A DNA stretch of 20,721 bases from Prasinococcaceae sp. CCMP 1430. Lineage: Eukaryota > Prasinodermophyta > Palmophyllophyceae > Prasinococcales > Prasinococcaceae. Position numbers and translations under genes: made by a program. Of this stretch, positions 8,427 through 17,715 are shown in pieces. The first letter of the stretch is position 1. The number at the start of each line of letters is the position of its first letter. The stretch is from the NCBI GenBank assembly GCA_013416795.1, contig RQSC01000663.1, forward strand, positions 28,004 to 48,724. The letters run 5' to 3'. The notes under the pieces are model-generated. The model searched no databases and had not been told where the DNA came from. It worked only from the letters and a program-made list of their open reading frames with translations.

Positions 8427-11400
8427 TCACACGGCGAGAAGCTCTCGCTGCCACCGCGACGTCTTTGGTGCCACGGTGGCACGGGCGGCTGCAGAGGCTG
8501 CGAAGCCATCGCCTCTCAGAGCCGCCACATAGCTCGCAGAGCTCATGCCCACGGCCACGAGCCTCGCGCGATGCAGAACACCAGCCGCACCGGTGGCAGC
8601 GTTTGCGTCTGCAGCTGCATTCGCGTTTGGCACTCCGCCCCCGCCAGCACCAACCACCCCCGCCGCTCCAGCTCCACCCCCACCCCCGGCGGCAGCTTGG
8701 CCTGCCACAGGCGCACCCGCGGCGCCAAGCAAGCCCGCGTTGTTGAGCGCGTAACTCAAAGAGACCATGCCACGCACGCCCACAAAGACGCCCCCGAGCT
8801 GCTCGCCGAGCCACGTGCCGTCCACGCGCGTGGCGCACGCGCTCAGATATGCACCCACGGCGCGCACTTGGTCCTGGTACGCAACGCCAGCGTTTGCCGA
8901 GTCCGCAGCGGGCACTAGAGTGCCCCAATCTGACCCAGCGGCCATCTTGTTGGTCGCCACTGCCAGCCTCGACGCTTCATTGTACAGCGGAGGAGGCCTC
9001 ATCGGCCGAATCCCAATGTTCGGAAGGATCGACGCCGTGGCGGCGAGGACGGCGTTTGACATTGCCATAAGCTCATCGGCATCGCCCAAACCTTCAGCTC
9101 CAGCCTGCGCGTCGGGGACTGGCCCTTGCGCCAGCTGTGGGTGGTTTGCACAGGCGCGCGAGATCGCAGCAATGGACTTGGCGAACGTGCAGTTGTGAAA
9201 CTTGAAGCGCACGGGCTCCGGCATGCCGCCGAGAGTGCGCTGGACCTCGCCGCTCGCCATGAAATCGAAGGCAGCCGTGTCCAGAGCCAAGCTATGCGGG
9301 TGGGGGACGTGCACGCCCTCGACGGGGCAGCCTCGCAGCGCGTTGACGACAAACGGCAGCAACGGGGACAGCAGCGGCACGGAGCGGTCGAGCGCGGGTG
9401 ATGCCTCCTGCGCCGCCGCGAGGCACACCCGCACGAACTGGAAGACCGCGCAAGCAGCCTGGGCCGCACACAGCTTGGCGTTCGCACCAACAACGGCGCG
9501 CTTGTACCAGGCCACCGTCGCACAGCCAGCAACGAACTGCAGCATATCAGGAGGAACTCCCGACGAGGCCAACGCCCGCGCCAGAGCGCCCGCTTCGGCG
9601 CGTGCGCGCCCTGCGGCCTCGGATCCCGCATCAGAGCTGGCCAACGCGACGAGGACGGCGTCGACCACGCCCACAACGAAGCGAAGGAGGCCTGCGCTTC
9701 CCTTCCATCCGTCGAGCCCCGCCACGGTGGTAAGGGCGCTTGAAACGTCAGCCTGCACCATGCAGGCGAGGTCGTTCGCAAGTGTTGATTGGATGAGCCG
9801 CACCAGTGCAGCGTGCAGCATGCCACGCATTGACAGCGCCTTGTCGAGCAGGGGCACCAGCACGCTCGCACCGCTCGCCGCGTCCCCATCACCAGAGTGC
9901 AGCGGCGCCCCGAGCTCAGCAGCCGCAGCCGCGATGACGCCGAGCGACACCGTCGCATACACGGCACCGTCCTGCAGTTGCAGCGAGGATTTCGCCAGCG
10001 CCTTGCCGCCCGCCATGACCGCCGCGGGGACGCCCTGGAGCGCCCGCCGAGCGGCCGAGCGGCCTTGGTTGCCCATGAGCCTCGAGCGCTCGGCAACGCG
10101 CTTCAACACGGCAGCCGCAGACTCGCGCCTCCACGAGACGTCAGGAACACGCAGCGCGCGTGGGGCGGCCTGCCACGAGCTGCCACCGCCCTCGGCACCA
10201 ATGTCGGAGATCCCAGCGAAGAGTGCGCTCGTTGGGGGCGTGCGGGAGAGGACCGCGGCTAGCTCGCGCTGGACGGTGACGAACGGATCCACGCATGCAG
10301 CGAGCCATGCCGCCGTGAGCTCCCAAGCAACGTCTGTGGGCACCGGCGGAGGCGCTGCCGTGCGCTCGACCGGCCCCACGTTGGCAGAGGCCTCCGCATC
10401 GTCAGCGCGGCGCCAGAGCACGGACAGCAACACCCGCATGGGCGCTTGCCGCGCTTCCCACAGACCCGGTTCTGCCCAGTGCGAGCGCGGCCCATACGCC
10501 GCGATGAAGTCCTTCCAATCGCGCAGGCCAGTGCGGATCATGAGCCACTCCAATGCCGCCACCGCTGCCGCCGTCGACTCCAGCCGATCGGCCGCTTGAC
10601 GGCGCGCGGCAGGGGAGGCGCCAGGCCGAGCAGCCTGGGCGGACGCGCTCGCGGCCAACCTGAAAGCCCGGTCGAGCGGGCCCGAGCAGTGCTCCTTCGC
10701 TGCCTTGGCCAGCTCGCGGCATGCCTGCAAGAAAGGGTGCAGCGACTCCACCAGGCCGGCGTAATATTCCTCCTTCATTGCCTTGTCACGCTCAGCGCGC
10801 CTGCAGGCCTGCTCCATCATTGCGTCCATATCGTTGGGATCTGCATCGGGCGATTCACCCTCGTGGTCGTATCCGCCGCCGCCGAGCAGAGCACTCTGTT
10901 GAGGCTCGGGAGCCGCCGGGGGCTGCGGCAAGGTGAGCGCAGCAGCAAGGGCACGCGCCGCCGCGGCGGAAACTTCGGGAGGTCGCGACACGCCCTCGCC
11001 GACGTGTGCAGGCGGCGACAGGAGCGACCCGAGGGCCGACGTCACGAAGAGCGCGCGCAGAGAGGCGCCCGCCGCTGCCGAGGCGCATGCTGCGGCGTAC
11101 GCAGCGGCGTCACGCGGCATCGACTCCGGAACGGGCGCCGTGCGCGGCAGAGCAGCCGCGATGGCGTTGAGCGCACCCTTGAGAGCACTAGCGGCCTCGG
11201 CAGCGTCGAGGGCAGCCTCACGCGCCTTGGTGCGGCGCCGAGATGCGATGACCCAAGCGGGTAGCTGGCCGTCGCCCGTGATCGTCTCGCCACCAGACGA
11301 AAGCGACCATCGCGCAACGGCGCCGTGCGCCGCTGTTTGAAAAGGGGTCGCTGCGAGCCCTCCCCCGGGCATGTCTGTGTCGCCCTTTGCGAGTGCGGCG

Positions 11401-12617
11401 TGTGCATCGTGCTCGTGCGTCAGCTTGTCCAGGGCCTTGTTGATCTGACCGGACACAGCCTTCGCTGCTCCCATCGACGCGTTGACGTCCGTCTGCGTGC
11501 GCGAGAGAACGGCAGAGGTGCCGACGATGCGAGCCAGTGCTAGCAGTCCACTAAGCAAGACCTCGCGCCCGCCGCGATCAGCGTGCTCGAATGGCACAAG
11601 GTTGATCATGCAGTGCATCACCGTGTTCCACTGCGCAGCGGGCAAGCTCGCGGCAAGGACCGCGCAGAGCTGCACGCTGTGGCGCAACTCTGCGAGCGAT
11701 CCCACCCGCGCCCCGCGCCCGTGCCCGCCTGCTGACGGCGCACGGAGCATTTGCAAGAATCGAGACGACGCGCGAACCGACCTCTGCACGCCCGCACCAG
11801 GGGGCGCAATCGCTGACGACACCAGCTGAAGCGCACAGGCGCATGGTCTGAGGTTCGCCAGTCCTGACGGACCAGAACTTTGAGGGCAGCAGCGCAATGC
11901 TGACATCACGAAGTCTGGAACCCCTTCACAGCAGCTGCTGACGTCCGCGTCTTGCCCTCCGGCAGCACTGGCAGCGCGCTGGAGCTGCGACCAGGCGGTC
12001 ACTGCGACATTGACGGATCCGTTGCCCTTCCATAGGCGTGCCAGTCCAGCCACGCGCTTGAGCACCGCCGACGCGTAGCGTTCCCGAGCATGACCGAGTC
12101 TCACGAACGCGCCCATGCGCCCACCAGCCGCGCGCATGCCCTCAAATGCAGGATTCTGAAACGCGGGCGATGTCTCGAGCAGGCGCTGCACCAGCGGCCA
12201 GCAGTGTCGCTGGACCGAGCCGTTTGTGCGTCCGTCGCTACATCTGACATCCGCGAGCGCGTGGTACAGGGGCGCGATGTACATGCACGAGGCCCACGCG
12301 CGCTCAGCAACAAGAGCTTTGTCCTCGGGCGTCGTGACCACATCGAGCGACGCGAATGCAGCCGCCTGCACAGTTTGCCAGAAGCCAGCCCCTCCAGCGG
12401 CGTCCGAGACAGCAATGGCGCTCGCAATTTTCGACACGAGCTCGCGCGACTTTTCGCTGTAGTCGTACGAGCGCCAGACGAGGTCGACCGACGTGTCGAT
12501 GTCCGCGATGGCATGCTGCACGCACTCGGCAGCCTCCTCAGCGGACTGCCCACTGGGCTCCACGACTGGTATTCGGCCCGAAAACAGGTCTTTTGCAATC
12601 GCAAAGTACGATTCCAT
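8427..12617 (-). other. Helical C-terminal region of the chromatin protein, possible MMS22-like module
   Basis: This part begins at an internal Met (residue 1673, MESYFAIAKDLFSGR) and is rich in Ala, Leu and Val with amphipathic helices, unlike the disordered linker before it. A segment with DTSVDLVWRSYD, FWQTVQAAAF, ERAWASC and VAVTAWSQLQRA follows the order of landmarks I associate with the MMS22/Mus7 family. That family acts at stalled forks with a Rtt107 or TONSL partner. The match is by eye, and any long HEAT-like helical protein could produce part of it. Confidence 0.3.
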
Positions 12618-15600
12618 GTCGGTCGGCAGGGGGCGTGGCAAGACCGCAACCCCCGCTTGGATGGAACGGGAACGATTGGAGGCGTCTGGATTTTGCGTCC
12701 GCGCTGCAATCGCCTCAGTCGTGCTGCCAGGGATTACCGAGGGTTGCTGGCCGATGCCACGGCCAAAGTCGCCATGCCAGGCGCTGTTGTCACCGTCGCC
12801 CCCCAAATCGTCACCGAAGCCGCCGTCGTCCCAGTCGATATCCTCGATGGCGTCGCTCGCTGTCTGCGCACCGGTAACGAGGTCATCACTGTCGTCACTG
12901 GCATCGCTCTCCGTATCAGCCAGAGCATCATCGTGGGTACGTTTTGCTTTCTGCGCCCAAGGGCGCCTGCATTTGCACCGCGTGCACATGCACGTGTTTT
13001 TGTGCGGTCGGGGCGCCTTCCTGCGACTCCTGGAGGACGCAGGGGCCGCCGCCCACCCCCTGGCTGGCGTGAGCGGCGCAGAACCTTCTCCCAGTCGTCG
13101 AGTCCTGCCCAGAGCCAGTCGCCGCGATCGCGGTGCACCCCCCAGGCCAAAAGAGGCACTGCGAGTCGAGCCTTCGTCGCCCGAGTCGACACCCGCTCCC
13201 CTATCTGCGAGTCGCAACAGGATGCGGCCGAGACGGGCCGACTGCTGTTGGGGCGTGCGCACGACACGCGGCCGGCGCTGTAGTCGAGGTGCCGTGCCTG
13301 GTGTGCGCAGTCGAATTGCACCTTGGCGCGCGAGTCCGACAACTCTCTCACCCTGCGGCGTCGCCGAGGCGGACGGCGTGCCCGTATGCACTCTCATCTG
13401 CCCGTGCTCACGCGAAGCACCAGCACCGATGTTTCCCGACATTTCGCCACTAGCCGCTACACGATGATTGATGCCTGCGCGCGTGGGTGGCCGAAGAATC
13501 CTCGCTGGGGACTCGTCGTCGTCGTCGCTCGAGTCGATGAGCTGGACGCGCCGTGGGCCAGTCGAAGGCTGCCGCGCGGATGACCCGGCGCCTCCGTCCC
13601 GCACTTTCTCAGGGCCACCGATTGCTGGCGTGCGCATCGCTGGACTCGTCGCATGCCTGCGTCCCCGTACTTGCTGCCCAATCGGCTGCAAGACCGTCCG
13701 TGCGTGCGCACGCGATGGGCCAGGTGTCTGCTGCGAGGAGTCGGACGCCACGTTGCGCGCCGGTGCCCGTTGTGACTTCGAAGCACTGCCACTGCCGCCA
13801 TCTCCGATGCGCGGCGCGGCGCGCGCATTGTGCTCAGTGGGCTCGGCACGAGGTCGCACGATTGCGGCGCCTGCGCGCGGCGGCTGGGGGAGCTCAACCT
13901 CAACATTCTGCGCATTGGCTCGGCGGCGGATGTACTTCCAAACCTTGGCCGCGTTCCACGTCTGTCCGTTCGCGTCGCTCGCCTCCAGCTTGGTACGCAG
14001 CGCCACCAGCTGGGCTTGTAAATGGTCTGCAACGCTTCGGTAGCCGCGCTTTGTCGCATTGTAAATCTGCAGACCGAGTGGTTTCATGCCGCGACGGCGC
14101 ATGCAGAACGAGCAGTTGCACAACCAGAAGTCGTCGGGGTGCTCCTCCTCGTAGCAGGTAGGGCAAACCCAGTCGGCCGCACGGGCCTCGCGCAGGCTCA
14201 AGCCGAAGCGCACAACCAAGCAGCGCGAGCAGAAAGTGCCAAGCGCGCTCGAGCACCTGGAGCAGTTGCTGTGGCCGACGCACTCAGCGTTGGCATTGCC
14301 GCCCTCACAGCGGGGGCACCCCGGCTCCCCGCACGTCATTTTCTGTCGACAGAAGTGGCACGTCGTCCCGAGGATGGGATCTAGCACACCTTGCCTCACG
14401 GTCGAGCGGTCAGCTTCTCCAGCCCGAGGCGCGATGTATCTGCCGCGGGCCACGTCCACCTCTGTATCAATGTCGAAGCCGAGAGCGCCAGCTCCAGACG
14501 ACCCTCCAGCAGCAGCGTGCAGCAACTGCTGCTGCTGCTGCTGGCGTCGCTGTTGCCTCGTGTCCTCTCGCCCCTGTCGCTCTTGCTGACGCGCTTGGCG
14601 GCGCAAGTCACGGCGGCGCTTCTGCTCTCGTTGCTGGCCCTCGGTGAGCAATGGGCCGTCCTCGAACTGCAGCACAGGCTTGGCAAAACGCCGCGCCGCC
14701 CCCTCATTGCCTCGAGCAGCTGCGTGTCTCATCGAGCGTCGAAAGACCGCGAGAAAGTCGGGGACTCGAGCACGGCCATTCGACCTGCGCGGCACGGCAC
14801 GAGCGTAGGCGCGCATGCTCTGCCGGAGGATGGTGAGGGCCGCAGCCGGGCCATAGTCGATGTCCTCGACTTCGTACCAAGGCTCAGCATCGAGAGCCGT
14901 TCCTACCGGCAAGCGTGATGTCAATGCGAGTGCGGCCGCAGGTGACGCCATCGTCGCCGTAGGAGAGGGCGGCCGGGCGCGGGGTGCCGGCGGCCGTCGA
15001 GGCGGCGGGATCGCTTGCTTGGTTCTCTGCTTTTTCTGCGGCGGGGCCAGTGATAGGCGCGCCTGTTCGGCCTGCGGCTGTGCTCGACCGGGATCCCGCT
15101 GCGCACCTGCACGATTTTGCCTGACCAGCTGCGCGAGCGACATGCCTTCCTCGTCAGTGCTGCTTTCGTCGTTCTCCACGTCAGGCCTCCACGCTTCCTC
15201 TTCGTCCTGTGTCTCCGTTTCGATCCGCCGCTGCTTCTCTCTGTCTCGCACGAGCTGCGGCGCGTGTTCTTTGCATCGTGCGAGGTACTCATCGCGAAGG
15301 AGCACCCCGCCGCTCCTCTCGACGCACATGAGGTGAAACGACTTCGGGCATGCCTCGCACGAGCATCCCAAAGCGGCACCGCGCTTCTTGCAGTGCGCGC
15401 ACTCAAGCTCCATAGCACGCTGTATTTCTGCTCGCAACCCGACCAGCCGCCCGTCCTTCCAGTACGCTTGGGGGCACCACTCGGCGCAGTCCTCGTGCAC
15501 GTGCTTGCCTCCATGATTCAGCAGCGGGCGCTCGCGCGTGCCGTGGCCCATGCACAGCACGCACGTAGGTTCCACGCTGCGACCACCACTGGTCACTTTC

Positions 15601-17633
15601 TCCGACCCCACCCCCGCGCGTTGGTGAGGCGACGCAGACACATCCTGCGTCGGCAGCGTGCGCTCTTGCGGGGCTGCAGGAGCTCGGCGCAGCGCAAAGA
15701 GCGGTGCGGCATCGTCTTCACTGCTGCTATCGTCAAGGCCAGCACCGGTGGACGTCTCTCGTGCAGGTGATGTCGTTTTGGGCGGGAGGACCGGATGCGG
15801 CGGCACGTTCTGCTCCTCCCCGGCCGTGTTGGCAGCTTGTGGTTCGCGAGAGCGCTGCACATCCTGCTCATTGCCATTGCTGCCCTCGTCGCCAAGGCCC
15901 GCCTGCAAAGACTGCTGCTGCGCAGCAGCGGCGGCGGCGACGAGCCGCCGCTGCTGCGGCGCGGCCGATGGCGTGCTCTTTGGCCCACGCGGCCTCTGAG
16001 CGAGCGGCACGTCATCGTCCTCGCTCGAGTCCTCTTGCAGTCCGACCGCCGCACACCGCTTCTTGAAAGCGCGTCGGGGCGGCGTCCGTCGCGGCGGCTG
16101 CGAAGCCGGTAGAGGGGCCGGCGGCTGCAGAGGCCATGCCAAGAGCTCTTGGTCCACACCGCCGCTGCCGTCGTCCGGCTCAACAGACGCAGGGTCATCC
16201 GCACCACCGGCGTCCTCCGCCTCTCGGCGCTCTCGCATCTCTTGCTCCCTCACGCGCGGCAAAGCGTGCTGCTCGCACCGCGCCGTAAACCTTTGCTTCT
16301 GCAGCAGGCCACCGCTCGCTTCGACGCACATGAGGTGGAAGGACGCCGGGCAGCCCTTGCGCGAGCAGCCCAGCGCCGCGCCAGGCTTCTGGCAGTACGC
16401 GCAGCCAAGCTTCTTCGCACGAGCGACCGACTTGGCCACGTTGACCAGCTGGTCGTCCTCGTTCAGGTACGCCTCGGGGCACCACTCCGCGCAGTCGGCA
16501 TGGAGGCGCTTTCCCTCGAACTCCCCCAGGGGCCGCTCGCTCGTGCCCTTTTCCAGGCACAGCTCGCACGTCGGCGCCTCTTTGACCCGGTGGCGGGAGC
16601 AGCGCGCGGTGAAGGTGTCCTTGTCGAGCATGCCACCGCTCGGCTCCACGCACTTGAGATGGAACGTCCTGCCGCAGCCCTTCCGCAGGCACTTGAGCGG
16701 CGCGCCGGTCGTGTTGCAGTGCGCGCACCGGAGCTTTGAGGCGCGCTTGACAGCCCTGGCCACGTTGACGAGCTGGTCGTCCTCATTCAGGTACGCCTCA
16801 GGGCACCACTCGGCGCAGTCTTCGTGCACGCGTACGCCCTCGACCACGACGATCGGCCTCGCTTTGGTGGCTCGGGCGCCGCACAGCTCGCAGGTGTCCT
16901 CAGCAGGCAGCGGCGATGCCCTGCGCGCCGCCGCAGCCGAGCGCCGCTGCGCCGAAGCTGGCGCCGACGCGAGCGCTGGCACCGCCGCCGCCACGCCGGC
17001 CCTGGCCGCAGCCGTGCCTGCCGGCAATGCCGCCTCAGCCGACGGAGACCCCGGCGGGGAGGCGTCCGTTCCCTCCATGCTGGCCTCCGTCGTGGCCTCG
17101 CTCCCGGTGCACGTCGGCGGCTGCTGTAGCTCCTCCTGCTGCTGCCGCTCCCGGGCCTCCCGTGGGTCCCGCGGTTGCTGCATGCTCTGCTGCTCGAGCT
17201 GCCCTGGACGCTCAAGCACATCCACAGCCTCGAGCGGGGGCTGTCGGTCTGTATCGCCATGCTGCTGCTCGTCGCGGCCGTCCTCGCTCGTGCGGGGTAG
17301 TCGCGGCCTTTTCCCCCCCGCCTCGACAGCTGCCTCGCCGCGGCGCGCAGCGCGGTGCGCGCCGCTGCCTCGCCGCCGCCGCCGCTTGCGTGTGCCGCCG
17401 CCACCCCCTTCCTCGCCGTCGGACGGCTCGCTGCAGCTGTCGGGCACCGTCCCCACGTCGTCCTCGCCGCCTCGCGGCGCCCCCACGCCCCCCCCCTGCG
17501 CCAGACGCAGCAGGACGCAGACTGCAGCTGACCCCGCCGCCGCCACGCGCGCGCGCGCGCGCGCCGCGCGCGCGCTCTGGCAGCGCCTCTGCCGAAAATT
17601 CGCGCGCTTTCGCGCGCGTTCGAGCCGCGCCAT
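8427..17633 (-). CDS. Giant chromatin protein: three ePHD fingers, CDCA7-type zf-4CXXC_R1 finger, MMS22-like helical C-terminus (tentative)
   Basis: One stop-free frame of 3068 residues runs from ATG 17633 to TGA. A basic, acidic and Gln-rich N-terminus is followed by ePHD1 (244-349), ePHD2 (352-457) and ePHD3 (688-791). Each has the C-x2-C, H-x2-C-x2-W, C-x2-C, FHLxC and C-x2-H ligands of the extended PHD (C2HC pre-PHD plus PHD) fold that reads histone tails. Residues 1087-1208 form a zf-4CXXC_R1 finger (CHFCRQKM, CSRCLVVRFG, WVCPTC, CNCSFCMRRRG) as in CDCA7, a DNA-methylation maintenance factor that recognises hemimethylated DNA. A poly-Gln tract (1027-1036), a VQLIDSSDDDDE phospho-SIM-like motif (1363-1374) and a CxCxxCxC knuckle (1548-1555) follow. 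Residues ~1673-3068 are Ala-rich and probably helical. Short stretches (DLVWRSYD, AWSQLQRA) recall MMS22/Mus7, which is weak evidence. Introns or two same-frame genes are not excluded. The location is expected to be nuclear. Confidence 0.8.
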   Translation of the reverse strand: MARLERARKRANFRQRRCQSARAARARARVAAAGSAAVCVLLRLAQGGGVGAPRGGEDDVGTVPDSCSEPSDGEEGGGGGTRKRRRRRGSGAHRAARRGEAAVEAGGKRPRLPRTSEDGRDEQQHGDTDRQPPLEAVDVLERPGQLEQQSMQQPRDPREARERQQQEELQQPPTCTGSEATTEASMEGTDASPPGSPSAEAALPAGTAAARAGVAAAVPALASAPASAQRRSAAAARRASPLPAEDTCELCGARATKARPIVVVEGVRVHEDCAEWCPEAYLNEDDQLVNVARAVKRASKLRCAHCNTTGAPLKCLRKGCGRTFHLKCVEPSGGMLDKDTFTARCSRHRVKEAPTCELCLEKGTSERPLGEFEGKRLHADCAEWCPEAYLNEDDQLVNVAKSVARAKKLGCAYCQKPGAALGCSRKGCPASFHLMCVEASGGLLQKQRFTARCEQHALPRVREQEMRERREAEDAGGADDPASVEPDDGSGGVDQELLAWPLQPPAPLPASQPPRRTPPRRAFKKRCAAVGLQEDSSEDDDVPLAQRPRGPKSTPSAAPQQRRLVAAAAAAQQQSLQAGLGDEGSNGNEQDVQRSREPQAANTAGEEQNVPPHPVLPPKTTSPARETSTGAGLDDSSSEDDAAPLFALRRAPAAPQERTLPTQDVSASPHQRAGVGSEKVTSGGRSVEPTCVLCMGHGTRERPLLNHGGKHVHEDCAEWCPQAYWKDGRLVGLRAEIQRAMELECAHCKKRGAALGCSCEACPKSFHLMCVERSGGVLLRDEYLARCKEHAPQLVRDREKQRRIETETQDEEEAWRPDVENDESSTDEEGMSLAQLVRQNRAGAQRDPGRAQPQAEQARLSLAPPQKKQRTKQAIPPPRRPPAPRARPPSPTATMASPAAALALTSRLPVGTALDAEPWYEVEDIDYGPAAALTILRQSMRAYARAVPRRSNGRARVPDFLAVFRRSMRHAAARGNEGAARRFAKPVLQFEDGPLLTEGQQREQKRRRDLRRQARQQERQGREDTRQQRRQQQQQQLLHAAAGGSSGAGALGFDIDTEVDVARGRYIAPRAGEADRSTVRQGVLDPILGTTCHFCRQKMTCGEPGCPRCEGGNANAECVGHSNCSRCSSALGTFCSRCLVVRFGLSLREARAADWVCPTCYEEEHPDDFWLCNCSFCMRRRGMKPLGLQIYNATKRGYRSVADHLQAQLVALRTKLEASDANGQTWNAAKVWKYIRRRANAQNVEVELPQPPRAGAAIVRPRAEPTEHNARAAPRIGDGGSGSASKSQRAPARNVASDSSQQTPGPSRAHARTVLQPIGQQVRGRRHATSPAMRTPAIGGPEKVRDGGAGSSARQPSTGPRRVQLIDSSDDDDESPARILRPPTRAGINHRVAASGEMSGNIGAGASREHGQMRVHTGTPSASATPQGERVVGLARQGAIRLRTPGTAPRLQRRPRVVRTPQQQSARLGRILLRLADRGAGVDSGDEGSTRSASFGLGGAPRSRRLALGRTRRLGEGSAPLTPARGWAAAPASSRSRRKAPRPHKNTCMCTRCKCRRPWAQKAKRTHDDALADTESDASDDSDDLVTGAQTASDAIEDIDWDDGGFGDDLGGDGDNSAWHGDFGRGIGQQPSVIPGSTTEAIAARTQNPDASNRSRSIQAGVAVLPRPLPTDMESYFAIAKDLFSGRIPVVEPSGQSAEEAAECVQHAIADIDTSVDLVWRSYDYSEKSRELVSKIASAIAVSDAAGGAGFWQTVQAAAFASLDVVTTPEDKALVAERAWASCMYIAPLYHALADVRCSDGRTNGSVQRHCWPLVQRLLETSPAFQNPAFEGMRAAGGRMGAFVRLGHARERYASAVLKRVAGLARLWKGNGSVNVAVTAWSQLQRAASAAGGQDADVSSCCEGVPDFVMSALRCCPQSSGPSGLANLRPCACALQLVSSAIAPPGAGVQRSVRASSRFLQMLRAPSAGGHGRGARVGSLAELRHSVQLCAVLAASLPAAQWNTVMHCMINLVPFEHADRGGREVLLSGLLALARIVGTSAVLSRTQTDVNASMGAAKAVSGQINKALDKLTHEHDAHAALAKGDTDMPGGGLAATPFQTAAHGAVARWSLSSGGETITGDGQLPAWVIASRRRTKAREAALDAAEAASALKGALNAIAAALPRTAPVPESMPRDAAAYAAACASAAAGASLRALFVTSALGSLLSPPAHVGEGVSRPPEVSAAAARALAAALTLPQPPAAPEPQQSALLGGGGYDHEGESPDADPNDMDAMMEQACRRAERDKAMKEEYYAGLVESLHPFLQACRELAKAAKEHCSGPLDRAFRLAASASAQAARPGASPAARRQAADRLESTAAAVAALEWLMIRTGLRDWKDFIAAYGPRSHWAEPGLWEARQAPMRVLLSVLWRRADDAEASANVGPVERTAAPPPVPTDVAWELTAAWLAACVDPFVTVQRELAAVLSRTPPTSALFAGISDIGAEGGGSSWQAAPRALRVPDVSWRRESAAAVLKRVAERSRLMGNQGRSAARRALQGVPAAVMAGGKALAKSSLQLQDGAVYATVSLGVIAAAAAELGAPLHSGDGDAASGASVLVPLLDKALSMRGMLHAALVRLIQSTLANDLACMVQADVSSALTTVAGLDGWKGSAGLLRFVVGVVDAVLVALASSDAGSEAAGRARAEAGALARALASSGVPPDMLQFVAGCATVAWYKRAVVGANAKLCAAQAACAVFQFVRVCLAAAQEASPALDRSVPLLSPLLPFVVNALRGCPVEGVHVPHPHSLALDTAAFDFMASGEVQRTLGGMPEPVRFKFHNCTFAKSIAAISRACANHPQLAQGPVPDAQAGAEGLGDADELMAMSNAVLAATASILPNIGIRPMRPPPLYNEASRLAVATNKMAAGSDWGTLVPAADSANAGVAYQDQVRAVGAYLSACATRVDGTWLGEQLGGVFVGVRGMVSLSYALNNAGLLGAAGAPVAGQAAAGGGGGAGAAGVVGAGGGGVPNANAAADANAATGAAGVLHRARLVAVGMSSASYVAALRGDGFAASAAARATVAPKTSRWQRELLAV
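14010..14375 (-). other. CDCA7-type zf-4CXXC_R1 domain
   Basis: About fourteen Cys in CxxC or CxC pairs match the zf-4CXXC_R1 pattern of CDCA7/CDCA7L and some plant chromatin proteins. CDCA7 positions mutated in ICF syndrome appear to be kept: Arg in CRQK, Gly in the VRFG equivalent of RYGE, and Arg in the following LSLREA. The finger has two extra features relative to CDCA7: a longer first Cys cluster and an insert (EEEHPDDFWL) between WVCPTC and CNCSFC. Confidence 0.8.
14520..14560 (-). repeat. CAG/CTG triplet tract encoding poly-Gln
   Basis: Successive CTG triplets on the plus strand encode a Gln run (residues 1027-1036) in the charged Gln/Arg-rich helix just before the zf-4CXXC_R1 finger. 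The tract may be length-variable between strains. Confidence 0.6.
16263..16904 (-). repeat. Tandemly duplicated ePHD domains 1 and 2
   Basis: ePHD1 (16587-16904) and ePHD2 (16263-16580) follow each other with only two residues between them. They share the identical stretch DCAEWCPEAYLNEDDQLVNV. The matching DNA, near 16758-16818 and 16437-16497, is also nearly identical. The third ePHD (15261-15572) is more diverged. This indicates recent duplication or homogenisation within the gene. Confidence 0.8.
17545..17575. repeat. Alternating CG tract with Z-DNA potential
   Basis: (CG)9 at 17546-17563 and (CG)5 at 17565-17574, interrupted by one base, lie within the first codons of the chromatin gene. 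They encode an RARAR-type basic segment (residues ~22-30). Pure CG alternation is the best Z-DNA-forming sequence, and a position just after a start codon is where negative supercoiling is expected. Confidence 0.6.
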
Positions 17634-17715
17634 CAAAACGCACGCGGGCGCGCACGAGCCGGAATCGCATGGCGACGCGCGGACAGCGTACAGATCCAGG
17701 GATCTGAATGGACCC

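Noticed and set aside
9202-10599. 465-codon plus-strand frame opposite the helical C-terminus
   Set aside because: It is Ala/Thr/Pro/Arg-rich with no domain; the minus frame is continuous with the domain-bearing protein.
14520-14560. CTG repeat as an expansion-type mobile or disease-like repeat
   Set aside because: It is a short tract explained by poly-Gln coding, with no evidence of expansion.
17608-17615. TTTCGCGC, an E2F-like site in an S-phase gene
   Set aside because: It lies within the first coding triplets of the chromatin gene in a CG-alternating tract, where such strings arise easily, and no second site supports it.
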